A stretch of 64,000 nucleotides of DNA from Bryobacterales bacterium. Its GTDB lineage: Bacteria > Acidobacteriota > Terriglobia > Bryobacterales > Bryobacteraceae. Positions 17,187 to 26,126 of this stretch are shown piece by piece. Every line of letters starts with the position of its first letter. Position 1 is the stretch's first letter. The notes beneath the pieces were generated by a model. That model ran no database searches, was not told the DNA's origin, and saw only the letters and a list, made by a program, of their open reading frames with translations. The translations under genes and the position numbers were made by a program. The stretch spans positions 24,421 to 88,420 of the forward strand of contig JADZGD010000149.1 in NCBI GenBank assembly GCA_020854055.1. Direction: 5' to 3'.

Positions 17187-18359
17187 CTATCCGAAAGCGA
17201 CAACCACTTCGTCGTCGTGCAAACCCTGTGCGCGGGAATTCGTAAAGCGCCACTGCAGGCGGGTCTCTCGATCATCAAATGCCGGTACGTCCGGCACTGC
17301 ACTCTTCAGATAAACGCCAAACAGTTGCCCTGGCGATTCACCCAGTTGCAAAAATACACTGATCGGCGACCTTTGTCGCGCCGCCTGGTAAAGCGCTCGA
17401 CTCGCCTGCTCATCCTCTTGATAGAGATCAAAGGAGGCTACTACTTCGCGCTCGCCGGGTATCACTGCGCGCGGGCCTTGCGATCCAAACTCGCGATCTC
17501 TCAATTCCAGGTGATTGTTGAGCGTTATCTGCGCTGCCGTTACTGTGAAGAACTGCGAAGGGGAACTCCCGAACCACGCCTGACCGAGGTTTCCCGGCAC
17601 TACGCTCGCTGCGCTCAGCGCGACTGGGGGTTCGTTCGGATAATTCGCCAGCCCGCCCTGAGCGCCCTGAAATGTCAGGCTATCGATCAATTCCCGCCCA
17701 GGCCCCTTGAAGTGAAACTCGTGGTGGCACCCGTTGATGCTGATTTGCATCGTGTCCACTGCCGCTCCGGTCAAAAGACGATGGACTGCGCTCGAGGGAC
17801 TCCAATAATCGAACAGACTCACGCTGCTGACGGCGCTTCCCGGCGTATAGGCCACCGTAGGTCCCAGTGGGAACCCTGGCCCGGCGGTCTTTGTGAGCGG
17901 CGCGTTGATTCCTACGGTCGTTGCGTCGATCAGCCCGCTAACGAACCGGATCTCTCCGCCAATTGTCAGCGCCTGGCCGACGTTGAGTCCGTGCGGCGCC
18001 GCAAAGTGAATGGTTGACGGATCTGGCAGGCCGGCGATCACGGCGCCCGGAAATGGCAGCGCCGGTCCGCCGAGCGTTGCCCGAAATAGCGGGCCATACG
18101 GCGGCTCTTTTGATTGATCATCCCAACCGTAGAGGTAGGTGCGAAAATCGAAGCTGGTATGGCGCCTGAATCCGCTCGGCCGCCCGGCAAAGGTTCGCGT
18201 TCCCGACTTGGGTTGGGGGCATGGGCTGTCGATGGATTCGCTGATGCTCAGCTTCGATCCAAAAACGCGCGCGTCAGCGGTTAAGGCCGGCACGATTCCG
18301 TAACTGGATTCGGCCGCGACATAATATCGATTATTATTGGAGAGAATGTATCCTGGCAT
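17187..18359 (-). CDS. Major tail tube protein (390 aa)
   Basis: Located between the tail-terminator-like gene and the tail chaperone, the standard place of the tail tube gene. It is rich in beta strands, and MPGYILSNNNRYYVAAESSYG is the type of N-terminus seen in tube proteins. A central part with many Gly/Pro (for example FPGAVIAGLPDPSTIHFAAPHGLNVG) looks like an inserted domain, making the protein longer than usual. I chose ATG 18359, preceded by AGGG at good spacing; an in-frame GTG at 18374 overlaps the upstream stop. Confidence 0.72.
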   Translation of the reverse strand: MPGYILSNNNRYYVAAESSYGIVPALTADARVFGSKLSISESIDSPCPQPKSGTRTFAGRPSGFRRHTSFDFRTYLYGWDDQSKEPPYGPLFRATLGGPALPFPGAVIAGLPDPSTIHFAAPHGLNVGQALTIGGEIRFVSGLIDATTVGINAPLTKTAGPGFPLGPTVAYTPGSAVSSVSLFDYWSPSSAVHRLLTGAAVDTMQISINGCHHEFHFKGPGRELIDSLTFQGAQGGLANYPNEPPVALSAASVVPGNLGQAWFGSSPSQFFTVTAAQITLNNHLELRDREFGSQGPRAVIPGEREVVASFDLYQEDEQASRALYQAARQRSPISVFLQLGESPGQLFGVYLKSAVPDVPAFDDRETRLQWRFTNSRAQGLHDDEVVVAFG

Positions 18360-18366
18360 ATCAACC

Positions 18367-18861
18367 CTAAGCACTCACATCGATCGGCATACTCACTTTT
18401 GCGCTTTGGACATAGTTCTTGCCGCCGGCTTTTGCGGGACCGTAGGTAACGTCATACTCCCCCGCGTAAGAGAGACCTAACCCCCAACTGCCACGGCTGA
18501 CGTCGAGCAGGCGCGTCAGCGCTTCGACGTAAAAGTGGAGTTGGTCGGTCAATCCCGGCAGCGTGTCACTTGTCACGCGGACGTCTACCGCAACCTTCAC
18601 CGTGCCGGAGAACGAGCGGAATTTCTCTCGTTGGGTATTGGAGATCTTTTCGCAGTAGACATTGACCGCCGGATAGCGAAAGCCCGTCAATTGTTCCAGC
18701 GCGTCGGTACCCGCATTCGCCTCGACGATCTGCCCGGCGTCGAGAGTGGGCATCACCACCCCGTCAACCATCGAAAGCGCGGCGATGCTTTGTGCCAGAC
18801 CTTGCGGCGAACGCAGCAGTTCGGCAACTCGTCTTGTACTTGCACTTCCAGCTCGAGCCAT
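18367..18861 (-). CDS. Tail terminator / neck-type protein (164 aa)
   Basis: The gene lies between the head-tail connector and the tube gene. The C-terminal half (QLHFYVEALTRLLDVSRGSWGLGLSYAG...) has the alternating strand-helix look of tail completion proteins. Start chosen at ATG 18861: the upstream TGA ends 4 bp before it and GGAAAGG precedes it. A longer in-frame start at 18921 would overlap the previous gene by 56 bp. Function is inferred from gene order. Confidence 0.65.
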   Translation of the reverse strand: MARAGSASTRRVAELLRSPQGLAQSIAALSMVDGVVMPTLDAGQIVEANAGTDALEQLTGFRYPAVNVYCEKISNTQREKFRSFSGTVKVAVDVRVTSDTLPGLTDQLHFYVEALTRLLDVSRGSWGLGLSYAGEYDVTYGPAKAGGKNYVQSAKVSMPIDVSA

Positions 18862-18865
18862 ACTG

Positions 18866-19606
18866 TCAGCCTTTCCAGATTCTGCGGTCGACGGTGATGT
18901 ACTGATCTGGCTGTTGGCCATCGCCGGCGCCGGGGCCGTTGCGAATGCCTGTCGGGGGCAGTGTCCAGGTTGTGTCTATAGGAAGAGGAGTTGGCGTTTG
19001 CAGCGCCCCATTACTATCTGAAGTCCCGACATACACCGTCCATCCAGCGGTTGAGGCCGGCGGAACACCCGGCGCCACGGTTAGGGTGTGCCCGTCGGGT
19101 GCATCGATGACGGCGAACTCGCTAGCCGCCGACTCATCGCCCTTCGCGTTCACCCAGGCAGTCGTTACATAGTAGGTCGCTCCGGGCTGAGTTCCTGCAA
19201 GCAACCCGGCTTCGGGACGGTGCGGGCGCGGTACGGGCTCTTGGACTACGCCTACGCCTGCATCGTACAGCTCGCGCTCGGCGCTAAGGCTCTCGCTCGC
19301 ATAGAGCCGCCACTTTGCCTCGTAACGGTCGTTTAGGCTACTGTGGTAACCATCGCGATAGGTCTCGGCAAGCGTGTGCAGCACCAGCCAATGGCGAAGT
19401 TCCGCCGTCACTACCACGTTGCTCGCATCCAGTCCGTCGCTACCATTGCGTTTGAGAAAGATCTCTAGTTTTGTGCCAATGTGACGTCGCGCTAACGCGA
19501 ATTTGGCCGTCAGGTCGATACCGAGCGACGATGCAACTGTCTGGATTGAGCTTTCATAGTGTGTAAGCTCAGCGAGCCATAGAGGCGGCTGATCAGTGAG
19601 AAGCAT
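18866..19606 (-). CDS. Head-tail connector-like protein with an Ig-like insert (246 aa)
   Basis: Residues 1-110 are helical (LAELTHYESSIQTVASSLGIDL, LRHWLVLHTLAETYRDGYH) and resemble gp6-type head completion proteins. From about residue 138 the pattern TYYVTTAWVNAKGDESAASEF...VAPGVPPASTAGWTVYVG matches a small immunoglobulin/fibronectin-like module often carried by virion proteins. The pairing of connector and surface module would decorate the neck. Order: after the 108-aa gene, before the terminator. Assignment is by position and fold impression. Confidence 0.62.
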   Translation of the reverse strand: MLLTDQPPLWLAELTHYESSIQTVASSLGIDLTAKFALARRHIGTKLEIFLKRNGSDGLDASNVVVTAELRHWLVLHTLAETYRDGYHSSLNDRYEAKWRLYASESLSAERELYDAGVGVVQEPVPRPHRPEAGLLAGTQPGATYYVTTAWVNAKGDESAASEFAVIDAPDGHTLTVAPGVPPASTAGWTVYVGTSDSNGALQTPTPLPIDTTWTLPPTGIRNGPGAGDGQQPDQYITVDRRIWKG

Positions 19607-19618
19607 GTTCCCTCCAAA

Positions 19619-19945
19619 CTAGGACTTGAGCTTCTTCGTCTGCAGACGAAGGCCCTGCAGGTCGGATTCTGACAACAACGCAAACTGAACCCGTTGGCTG
19701 GCAGCATGCTCCTGAGCCCTTCGTGCCGCGTCTGCCTGCTCGGCGTAGAACCGGGCCGCTTCCTCTTCACTCGCCAGGCGTGCCCGGCCTTCGACAATCA
19801 TTCTCGCCGCCGCCTCGCGGGTAACCTCGGTAAAAAGTCCCGCGCGCCCGCCATCGGGTGTCTCTGAACTGACGACAATCACATAGGGTGTCGCGATCGC
19901 GTTTTTGGCATTGGCAATCTTCTGATAGAACGCTTTCAGATCCAT
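19619..19945 (-). CDS. Small phage-block protein (108 aa), unknown
   Basis: A 108-aa acidic/helical protein with a coiled-coil-like Ala/Glu/Arg region (ASEEEAARFYAEQADAARRAQEHAA). I do not recognise a family. It sits between the coat gene and the connector, separated from the coat gene by a strong hairpin at 20015-20060. Possible roles are decoration, head vertex, or a small assembly factor. It is co-directional with the whole block. Confidence 0.6.
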   Translation of the reverse strand: MDLKAFYQKIANAKNAIATPYVIVVSSETPDGGRAGLFTEVTREAAARMIVEGRARLASEEEAARFYAEQADAARRAQEHAASQRVQFALLSESDLQGLRLQTKKLKS

Positions 19946-20014
19946 CGTGTTCCTCTCTTTTGCGAAGACATTGGAGTGGCAGTTGAATCCCGGCCGGATC
20001 CCGGACTGCCGCGT

Positions 20015-20060
20015 CCCCGTCCGGGCCTGTCATCGGTTGAACGGCCGGGCCCGGACGGGG
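20015..20060 (-). terminator. Strong GC-rich hairpin just after the coat gene
   Basis: A perfect 13-bp inverted repeat: CCCCGTCCGGGCC at 20015-20027 and its complement GGCCCGGACGGGG at 20048-20060, with a 20-nt loop. It lies 16 bp beyond the coat gene stop on the minus strand. No T-tract follows, so it is either a weak attenuating terminator or a structure that stabilises the coat mRNA end. It may set the high coat-to-tail ratio. Confidence 0.6.
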
Positions 20061-20075
20061 AGTGGGCAGCCATGA

Positions 20076-20987
20076 TTAGCTATTCACCTGGACGCCGAAC
20101 GCATTGCGCAGTATTCCGGTACCGTACAGCACGTCCACCGTGAACTGCTGGGCCAGCGTGTTCGGTTGGTAAGTCATGACGACGCGCATGCCGAAATTGC
20201 CAAACTCGGCATACTCGGCAATCGCGCCGGTTCCGGGTAGTGGCTGTGGCAGCCGGCGCATCACCAGCCCGATGGCGCTCTTGGCGAAGGCCAGGTTATG
20301 TACATTCACGGGAGACGAGCCGGTTTTTGAAATGAATTGAGAGCGAAAGACGAAGAAGTCCTTCAACTTGCCGACTGTGCCGTCCACCAGCGTGCGCAAC
20401 CCGGCGTCACCGGCCGAGGAGTACTCGCTGAAGCGCGGAATTTGACGTAGGGTCGAATAGGACCCTGAGTCAACCACCAAATACTTCTGCATGCTCGCCG
20501 GAACCCTCGCCTCGAACAGAGCCGTCTCCGCCGCTTCGAGTGTCGCCTCGCTCAACGACTGCCCGGCCGTGCCAACCGGGGTGTTTGCGGTGAACTGGGA
20601 GTACGACCCGAGCAGGTCACGCTCGATTCTTTCAGCCAATGCGATTACCGCCGGCTGCATGTACAGTTTGAGAAGGTCGGGTACCGCGATAACCTTGGTT
20701 ACATCGGGAATCTGGAACGTCGCCTCGGCGTGTGTATTCAGCACGATCTGAGCGTTCCCAACGTTCGGATTCTGCGTCTGGACGGTCCCGCCTTCGGCAA
20801 TGTTATTCGCCACTAACGTCGGCGGTATTGCCACGTTCACGGTGTCACCGGCGTTGGCCAGCGTTGGCTCAAAATCACGATTGGCGAGGTTACCCATGAC
20901 AAGGTTGCCCATCAGCGCTGGCAGCGCATCCGCCGCGACCAGCTTTACAATGGCATTCGCCAAATTGGAAGAAGTAATTGCAGGCAT
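20076..20987 (-). CDS. Major capsid (coat) protein, HK97-fold type
   Basis: The 303-aa product follows a scaffold-like gene. It shows the coat-protein pattern: hydrophobic N-terminal helix (SNLANAIVKLVAADALPALMGNLV), GDTVNVAIPPTL, EATFQIPDVTKVI, FEARVPASMQKYLVVDSGSY, and the C-terminal AEYAEFGNFGMRVVMTYQPNTL. This resembles coat proteins of the P22-like/phage major capsid group (Gp5-like), from memory. A P22-like coat goes with a separate scaffold gene and no head protease, as seen here. The ATG is 45 bp from the scaffold stop. Confidence 0.82.
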   Translation of the reverse strand: MPAITSSNLANAIVKLVAADALPALMGNLVMGNLANRDFEPTLANAGDTVNVAIPPTLVANNIAEGGTVQTQNPNVGNAQIVLNTHAEATFQIPDVTKVIAVPDLLKLYMQPAVIALAERIERDLLGSYSQFTANTPVGTAGQSLSEATLEAAETALFEARVPASMQKYLVVDSGSYSTLRQIPRFSEYSSAGDAGLRTLVDGTVGKLKDFFVFRSQFISKTGSSPVNVHNLAFAKSAIGLVMRRLPQPLPGTGAIAEYAEFGNFGMRVVMTYQPNTLAQQFTVDVLYGTGILRNAFGVQVNS

Positions 20988-21032
20988 GTTGTGTTCTTGC
21001 TCCTGTTCTCAAATCCGCGCTCGCGCCGGGCT

Positions 21033-21602
21033 CTAGCTGGCACGAAGCGCCTGTGAAGCCACGCGCGCGATCTCTTGCCGCACGCGATCCATTTCTTCGG
21101 CGCTCATTCCCGGGCGAATCTTGTCCAGATCCACCGTTGCGGGCGCCGTGGTGCTTCGGCTGTTCCCCTGAGTGCCGGATCCTCCGGCGATTCTTGCCGG
21201 TAGTAACTCCGGATTCTCATTAACGAACTGATGTAGAAAATCCGGCAGCGCAAGCTCGTCTTTGCCTGCTCGCGCCATCAGCCGGCCATCATCGGTCCGG
21301 ATGATCTCGTCGCGCACCGCCTTGAAGGCAAGATCGATCTTCTGGACACCCAGCCGCTGAAGTTCGCTTCGAATCTGTGAGTTCCGGTCCGCTTCTTCGG
21401 CCAGTTGTCTGTTTCTGCGGTTCTCATCTTCTAACTCATTCAGCCGCTGCTCGAGCGCCTCCCGGCGTCTGCGCTCCTCCACGAGTTCAGCTTTGTAGGC
21501 GGGCTCCGTCCGCGCTTGTTCCGAACGGATGAATTCGCTGATCGCCTCCTGGATGATGGCCCGGATATTGACGGCGCCGGGCTCTGTTCTTGCTTCGTCC
21601 AT
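21033..21602 (-). CDS. Scaffolding protein (189 aa)
   Basis: Directly upstream of the coat gene in transcription order, the standard place for scaffold. Residues about 35-80 form a charged coiled coil (KAELVEERRRREALEQRL, LEDENRRNRQLAEEAD), followed by a Gly/Thr-rich segment and a basic helix at the C-terminus. Scaffolds guide coat assembly and leave afterwards. No protease motif is seen, in keeping with a non-proteolytic pathway. Confidence 0.75.
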   Translation of the reverse strand: MDEARTEPGAVNIRAIIQEAISEFIRSEQARTEPAYKAELVEERRRREALEQRLNELEDENRRNRQLAEEADRNSQIRSELQRLGVQKIDLAFKAVRDEIIRTDDGRLMARAGKDELALPDFLHQFVNENPELLPARIAGGSGTQGNSRSTTAPATVDLDKIRPGMSAEEMDRVRQEIARVASQALRAS

Positions 21603-21628
21603 ATGCTCCTTCCTGAAGTCTTATGGTG

Positions 21629-23008
21629 TTATGAGATCCCGCTCTCGATTTCCGCGGAGATCTGGTCTTTGAGGTCCTGCCGGACATCACACAGATACTT
21701 CAACGCCAGCTTCTTGAAGATCTGCTTGCGCAATGTGGGTGAGTAGATGCCAAGATCGAGCAGCTGTGTGGCATCTGCTATCTCGGCGCTGAAGTCCCCG
21801 ATGTCAAATTCATCGAGTCCCGACAGATCGATCGTGAGATTATCCGAACGTGCTTCGGCAATCCACCGAAGCACTCTCTTCATCGAATCCTTCACCACAT
21901 CGCCGTAGGCTCGTAGCACCTCTTGGGTTACGGCAAAGTCACGCTGCTTGCTTAATCCGGACTGTGACAGCGTCACTCCGTTTCCGGCCTGATTCAGCGC
22001 GTAACACACCCGGTAGATTTCGTTTTGCAGCCGCGTGAGGTTGTCTGCGGCGATCTGATAGACCTTGCCTTCGGGCTCGGTCCATCCGAACCGGTCTTCC
22101 GGGCCCAGTTGGATATAGTAGGATTCTCCCATTACCTGTTTGAAATCGCGTGCCGAGTAGACCACCGGCGTAGCAAACAAGCCCATCGTCAAAGCCCACG
22201 ACAGGGCGTTCGACTTATTGAAATGCTCAAGTTGCAAGGAGCCGGCCCGGTTCATCAGCCAGAGGCCGTCTCCCGCTCGAAGCTCAGCCAGCGGTACGCG
22301 GCGCTGTCGCGCCAACCCGTGATATCCTTCGTCCACGACGGCCGGCGTAGCCTGTTTGCCATGCTCCTCCGTATGGCTGTAAATGCGGAACCGCTGCTTG
22401 TCGTAATACACCCATCGTGTTTGCTTGGTGCCGGGATCTCCTGTGATCGACGGCTGGCACGCTCTTTGACTCTTAAGAACGACCCACTCGAAGCCTCCGT
22501 GTTCATCCAGGCTCCAGTTGATTAGCTGTTCCGGCGCATAACTGACCAGGTAGGCCCGCGACATGCCGAGTTGGTCTTCAATTGCCCGGTTGGCGGCTCG
22601 CTCTGTTGCGCGGGGAAAGTCAATCAGTGCGTACGAGCGTCCGCAGACCAGTGCATCGATCAGCGCCGACCGGAAGAAGTCGGTGAAGGAGGTTCCGCGC
22701 AGGTCGCAGTCGTCCATGAACGTGGCGAAAAAGCTCCGGCTGTTCTCCTCCGCGCCATCAAGGTGCAGGATCGGTTCACGGCGGAATAGCGTCGCCGCAT
22801 ACCAATCGATGATTGAGCCGATATAGTTCTCGTAGTACACGTGGCTAAGCCGCTCAGAGTAAATTGCCAGGGGCTCGCGGTTGCGTTGGAGCAGGTAGCT
22901 GGCGGCGGCCGCCCTCATTTGCTCTCCGCCAACGTATAAGTCCCTGTACCGCTTCCACATTGCGGTGTTGCGGGCGTACTCTGGATGCTCACGATCGATA
23001 TCAAACAC
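21629..23008 (-). CDS. Portal protein (459 aa)
   Basis: The protein forms the DNA entry vertex. It lies between the large terminase and the scaffold, the conserved order. Helix-rich N-terminal half (AAASYLLQRN, YYENYIGSIIDWYAATLFRREPI), a stem-like helical region near residues 320-400 (KVYQIAADNLTRLQNEIYRVCYAL), and a C-terminal helical tail. Length is normal. I recognise the general portal pattern (DUF4055-like) but not an exact subfamily. Confidence 0.78.
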   Translation of the reverse strand: MFDIDREHPEYARNTAMWKRYRDLYVGGEQMRAAAASYLLQRNREPLAIYSERLSHVYYENYIGSIIDWYAATLFRREPILHLDGAEENSRSFFATFMDDCDLRGTSFTDFFRSALIDALVCGRSYALIDFPRATERAANRAIEDQLGMSRAYLVSYAPEQLINWSLDEHGGFEWVVLKSQRACQPSITGDPGTKQTRWVYYDKQRFRIYSHTEEHGKQATPAVVDEGYHGLARQRRVPLAELRAGDGLWLMNRAGSLQLEHFNKSNALSWALTMGLFATPVVYSARDFKQVMGESYYIQLGPEDRFGWTEPEGKVYQIAADNLTRLQNEIYRVCYALNQAGNGVTLSQSGLSKQRDFAVTQEVLRAYGDVVKDSMKRVLRWIAEARSDNLTIDLSGLDEFDIGDFSAEIADATQLLDLGIYSPTLRKQIFKKLALKYLCDVRQDLKDQISAEIESGIS

Positions 23009-23054
23009 GTATGTCCACTCCTTGTCTTCATCGGCCCCTTGTTTGGTGGCTCTG

Positions 23055-24377
23055 CTACAACAGCCGTTGTGCTTGTTCGCCGGCGCTCGGTTTTGGACCG
23101 AACTCCGCCCACAGCAGGTAACCGGCCGCGTCTGCCAGGTGAGTCAGCGATGGATCGCTCGCTTTGTCGACCTCACTCGAATCGCCCCGATAGCGGACCT
23201 CTTCGAAATCCCGGATAAGTCCCCGGCAGCGTTCGGCTACGAACAGGCGCGACGTCCCATTTGCATCGCGCAGGAGCCGGTTAACCAGGCGCACGCGGTC
23301 CCGCACCGGCGGGTTCGAGCGCCCGACGCGGAAGCGGTACGCTCCCCGGCAGCGCTGGGTGAAGAACTCTCGAATCATCTGGTGGTCCGAGGTCCCGCTG
23401 GTCTGCATTCTTGCGCCCGTCGCGTCGGCGTACATCTCGATTCCGCCCGGATGATCCCCGTATGTTTCGTAGAAGCGTTCACAAGCGTCCAGTGTTCCCA
23501 CGCGTTGTAACGATTGCTCGTCCACTACGTATACGGTCTGATCGCGAATTTGCGCGACCACCGAGCTCATTGGATCGACGTTGAAGTCCAGCGACCATAA
23601 GAGTGGAAGATTGCCGATGATGTCCGTGGTCAGGACATTTACTTGCCGGTCGAAGGCGTCATACACCAGGTTCCCGGCGGCGCTCAGATATTCACCTCGA
23701 ACTTCCTGCTCATAGAGCTTGGCGTCATAACTGTTCTTCAGGCGCTCGTAGAAGTCGGGTACCGCATTCAGTAGGTAGCGATTTTCAAAAGGTGCCGCCA
23801 GAATCGTATCGTAGCCATTCACTCTGTTCCTGATGAAGCGCTTGTATACCCAGTCAAATCCTTTTGGCGTCCACACCGCGAATCCGCACAGGCGGCGCGC
23901 CTTCGGATCGCGCAACCTTCCCTCCAGCCTCAGCCACGCCTCCTCGCGCGCATAGGTGAGTTCATCGATGCCGAACCAGGCTAGGTTGGTCCCGCGGAGC
24001 CGTTCGAATTCGTCCACCGATCGCAGCACGATCCTCGATCCGGTATCCGTCAGTTCAACGACGCCTTCACTCTTTAGTGACTCGAATGGAATGTCGTTGC
24101 TTCGGAGGATGTGGAACAAGGCGGCTTGGGTCGCATCCCGAAGCATCGGATAGGTTGGTGCTCCCAGCAACCCCATCCGCCCCGGATTCTGATAGCTCAT
24201 GCGGATCACTTCATGACACAGCGCCTGGCTCTTTCCGGACCCGATCGGGCCTGAGAACCCCTTGAAACGTGCTGTGCTTGCGTGGAACCGGAACTGTGAG
24301 GGCAGCGGATGATACGCTATGTTTTGGGAGCAGACTCCGTCTCTGATCGTTCGTCCCCCTCGTCCGGTTCTACCCAT
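23055..24377 (-). CDS. terL: Terminase large subunit (packaging ATPase/nuclease)
   Basis: The 440-aa motor protein is complete. Walker A GPIGSGKS is at residues 43-50, Walker B FGIDEL with D138 E139, coupling motif VWTPKGFDWVY near 169-178. The RuvC-like nuclease begins SLDFNVDP (D264), with a second acidic motif at DATGAR. All catalytic residues are present, so packaging could be active. The start overlaps the small upstream gene by 61 bp, so the true start may be a little further in. No mutation is visible. Confidence 0.9.
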   Translation of the reverse strand: MGRTGRGGRTIRDGVCSQNIAYHPLPSQFRFHASTARFKGFSGPIGSGKSQALCHEVIRMSYQNPGRMGLLGAPTYPMLRDATQAALFHILRSNDIPFESLKSEGVVELTDTGSRIVLRSVDEFERLRGTNLAWFGIDELTYAREEAWLRLEGRLRDPKARRLCGFAVWTPKGFDWVYKRFIRNRVNGYDTILAAPFENRYLLNAVPDFYERLKNSYDAKLYEQEVRGEYLSAAGNLVYDAFDRQVNVLTTDIIGNLPLLWSLDFNVDPMSSVVAQIRDQTVYVVDEQSLQRVGTLDACERFYETYGDHPGGIEMYADATGARMQTSGTSDHQMIREFFTQRCRGAYRFRVGRSNPPVRDRVRLVNRLLRDANGTSRLFVAERCRGLIRDFEEVRYRGDSSEVDKASDPSLTHLADAAGYLLWAEFGPKPSAGEQAQRLL

Positions 24378-24559
24378 TGCACCTCGACTTTCTGCGGGAT
24401 CTCTTCGTTCTGTAGCTCGAGCCTGAACTGCACTAAGCGGATATAGTCCGAAATTGACACTCTCGTTTTGTCATCTTCCAATTTCGCTTCAGCGCGCGAG
24501 ATGAGTCGTTCAATCAGAGACTCGGTGTTCGAACGCCGTTTACTGTTGCGTGTACTCAC
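24317..24559 (-). CDS. Small terminase-subunit-like protein (80 aa)
   Basis: First gene of the minus-strand block. The N-terminus is basic (STRNSKRRSN), then an amphipathic helix (IERLISRAEAKLEDDK) and a helix IRLVQFRLEL, ending in an acidic tail. Size and place fit a small terminase or packaging co-factor, but I see no clear DNA-binding HTH and the evidence is positional. The start is GTG (24559); it overlaps terL. Confidence 0.55.
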   Translation of the reverse strand: MSTRNSKRRSNTESLIERLISRAEAKLEDDKTRVSISDYIRLVQFRLELQNEEIPQKVEVQWVEPDEGDERSETESAPKT

Positions 24560-24864
24560 ACTCAGACCATCCGTTTCGAAGAGCGTGTGTAATTCGCTCT
24601 TTCTGTCTAAAAACTAACAGGCAAGCATCCGAATAAAATCGCCGGAAGGGGCTAACACACGGAAAACAAGAAGGATGCAATTGCAGATTTTATGTGAAGG
24701 CGTTATCCCGCTATCGTTGCGCTTCGATCGCATCTGGCGCCAGGCCGGGTCGAGCGCGCGTATTACTCCAGTAGAGTCCCGCCGGGATTGGCTTTCTGAG
24801 GCTTGGCAGGGTCGCTGTTTCCCGGTTGCACCGAAGGCGAACATGGGAGGATAATTGAGCCCGG
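24560..24864. other. 305-bp non-coding region at the phage-block start
   Basis: Between the first phage-block gene (minus) and the plus-strand membrane protein gene, so both must be transcribed outward from here. The only structure I see is a 7-bp inverted repeat with a 9-nt loop: AAGAGCG at 24579-24585 and CGCTCTT at 24595-24601. Its place just upstream of the block suggests an operator or leader hairpin. I could not name a convincing -35/-10 pair. No tRNA-like or att-like repeat was seen. Confidence 0.5.
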
Positions 24865-26091
24865 ATGAGCAGCAAGGCCGAACCCATTGCGCTTGCCGCG
24901 CAAGTGGAATCTCCACTCCCCGCTAAGATCCGCGTCGTCTCTCTGGACGCGTTCCGCGGTACCGTAATGGTACTGATGCTGGCCGAGGCGCTGCGGATTC
25001 CCTCCCTCGCCCAGGCATTTCCCGGTAATGCTTTCTGGAGTTTCCTGGCCTTCCATTCCAGCCACGTCGAGTGGCAGTGGGGCTCGCTCCACGACCTGAT
25101 CCAACCGGGTTTCTCTCTGCTCGTAGGGGCTTCGCTGCCCTTCTCCATCGCCAGCCGCAGGACCCGTGGCGACCGTTTAGCCAAGATGCTCGCGCATGCC
25201 GTCTGGCGCGCTTTGATCCTCATCTTTCTCGGTGTCTTTCTGCGTTCCCAGCACCGCGCCATCACTTACTTCACCTTTGAAGACACCCTCAGCCAGATCG
25301 GACTCGGTTACGTTTTTCTCTTTCTGTTGGGCTTTGTCCGGTTGCGCACGCAGGTTGTCGTCTTCCTGCTGCTGCTGATCGGATATTGGGGAGCGTTCGC
25401 GCTCTATCCGGCGCCCGGCCCCGGCTTCGATTACGCGGCAGTAGGCGTGCCCTCCACCTTCACCAGTAACCATACCGGTTTCCTTTCACACTGGAACAAG
25501 AACTCAAATCTCGCCTGGGCCTTCGATACCTGGTTTCTGAATCTGTTCCCGCGCGAGTCGCCATTCCGCTTTAATGGCGGCGGCTACTCCACCCTTAGCT
25601 TCATTCCAACGCTGGCCACCATGATGCTCGGCCTCTTCGCCGGCCAATGGCTGAAGAGCGCCCGCACGTCCGGCCAAAAACTGAAAGGTCTGGTGGTTGC
25701 CGGCGCCGTGTTGACACTCGCCGGTGCGCTCTGCCAGTGGGCGGGTATCTGCCCCGTGGTGAAGCGCATCTGGACGCCGTCCTGGACGCTCTACAGCGGC
25801 GGATTAGTCTTGCTGCTCATCGCCGGCTTCCATTCGCTGATCGAATGGAAGGGCTGGAAGCGTTGGAGTTTCCCCCTGGTGGTGGTCGGCATGAACTCTA
25901 TCGCCATCTACGTCATGGCGGGAACCATGGAGCGTTACTTCCTCGATGCGCTGACGCGGCATCTGGGTCGTGCGCCCTTCCTCGTTTTCGGCCCTGCCTT
26001 CGAAGCCACGTTGCGCGGCGGCGCAATGATGCTCATCTTCTGGCTGATTCTCTATTGGATGTACCGCAGGAAGATCTTCATCCGGATCTGA
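24865..26091 (+). CDS. Membrane protein, HGSNAT-like / DUF5009-type acyltransferase family
   Basis: The 408-aa protein has about ten hydrophobic segments (for example ALILIFLGVFLRS, VVVFLLLLIGYWGAFALYPA, AMMLIFWLILYWMYRR). VVSLDAFRGTVM is the conserved opening of the heparan-alpha-glucosaminide N-acetyltransferase-like family, whose bacterial members move acetyl groups onto sugars across the membrane. A His (FHSSHVEW) and the charged loops fit. It is transcribed away from the phage block. The ATG is preceded by GGGAGGATAATTGAGC at somewhat long spacing. Confidence 0.75.
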   Translation: MSSKAEPIALAAQVESPLPAKIRVVSLDAFRGTVMVLMLAEALRIPSLAQAFPGNAFWSFLAFHSSHVEWQWGSLHDLIQPGFSLLVGASLPFSIASRRTRGDRLAKMLAHAVWRALILIFLGVFLRSQHRAITYFTFEDTLSQIGLGYVFLFLLGFVRLRTQVVVFLLLLIGYWGAFALYPAPGPGFDYAAVGVPSTFTSNHTGFLSHWNKNSNLAWAFDTWFLNLFPRESPFRFNGGGYSTLSFIPTLATMMLGLFAGQWLKSARTSGQKLKGLVVAGAVLTLAGALCQWAGICPVVKRIWTPSWTLYSGGLVLLLIAGFHSLIEWKGWKRWSFPLVVVGMNSIAIYVMAGTMERYFLDALTRHLGRAPFLVFGPAFEATLRGGAMMLIFWLILYWMYRRKIFIRI

Positions 26092-26126
26092 GTGCCGTGA
26101 CACTCCGCGCATCATGCGCGAGGATC

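Noticed and set aside
24579..24601. Rho-independent terminator
   Set aside because: The stem is only 7 bp with a 9-nt loop and no T-run on either strand.
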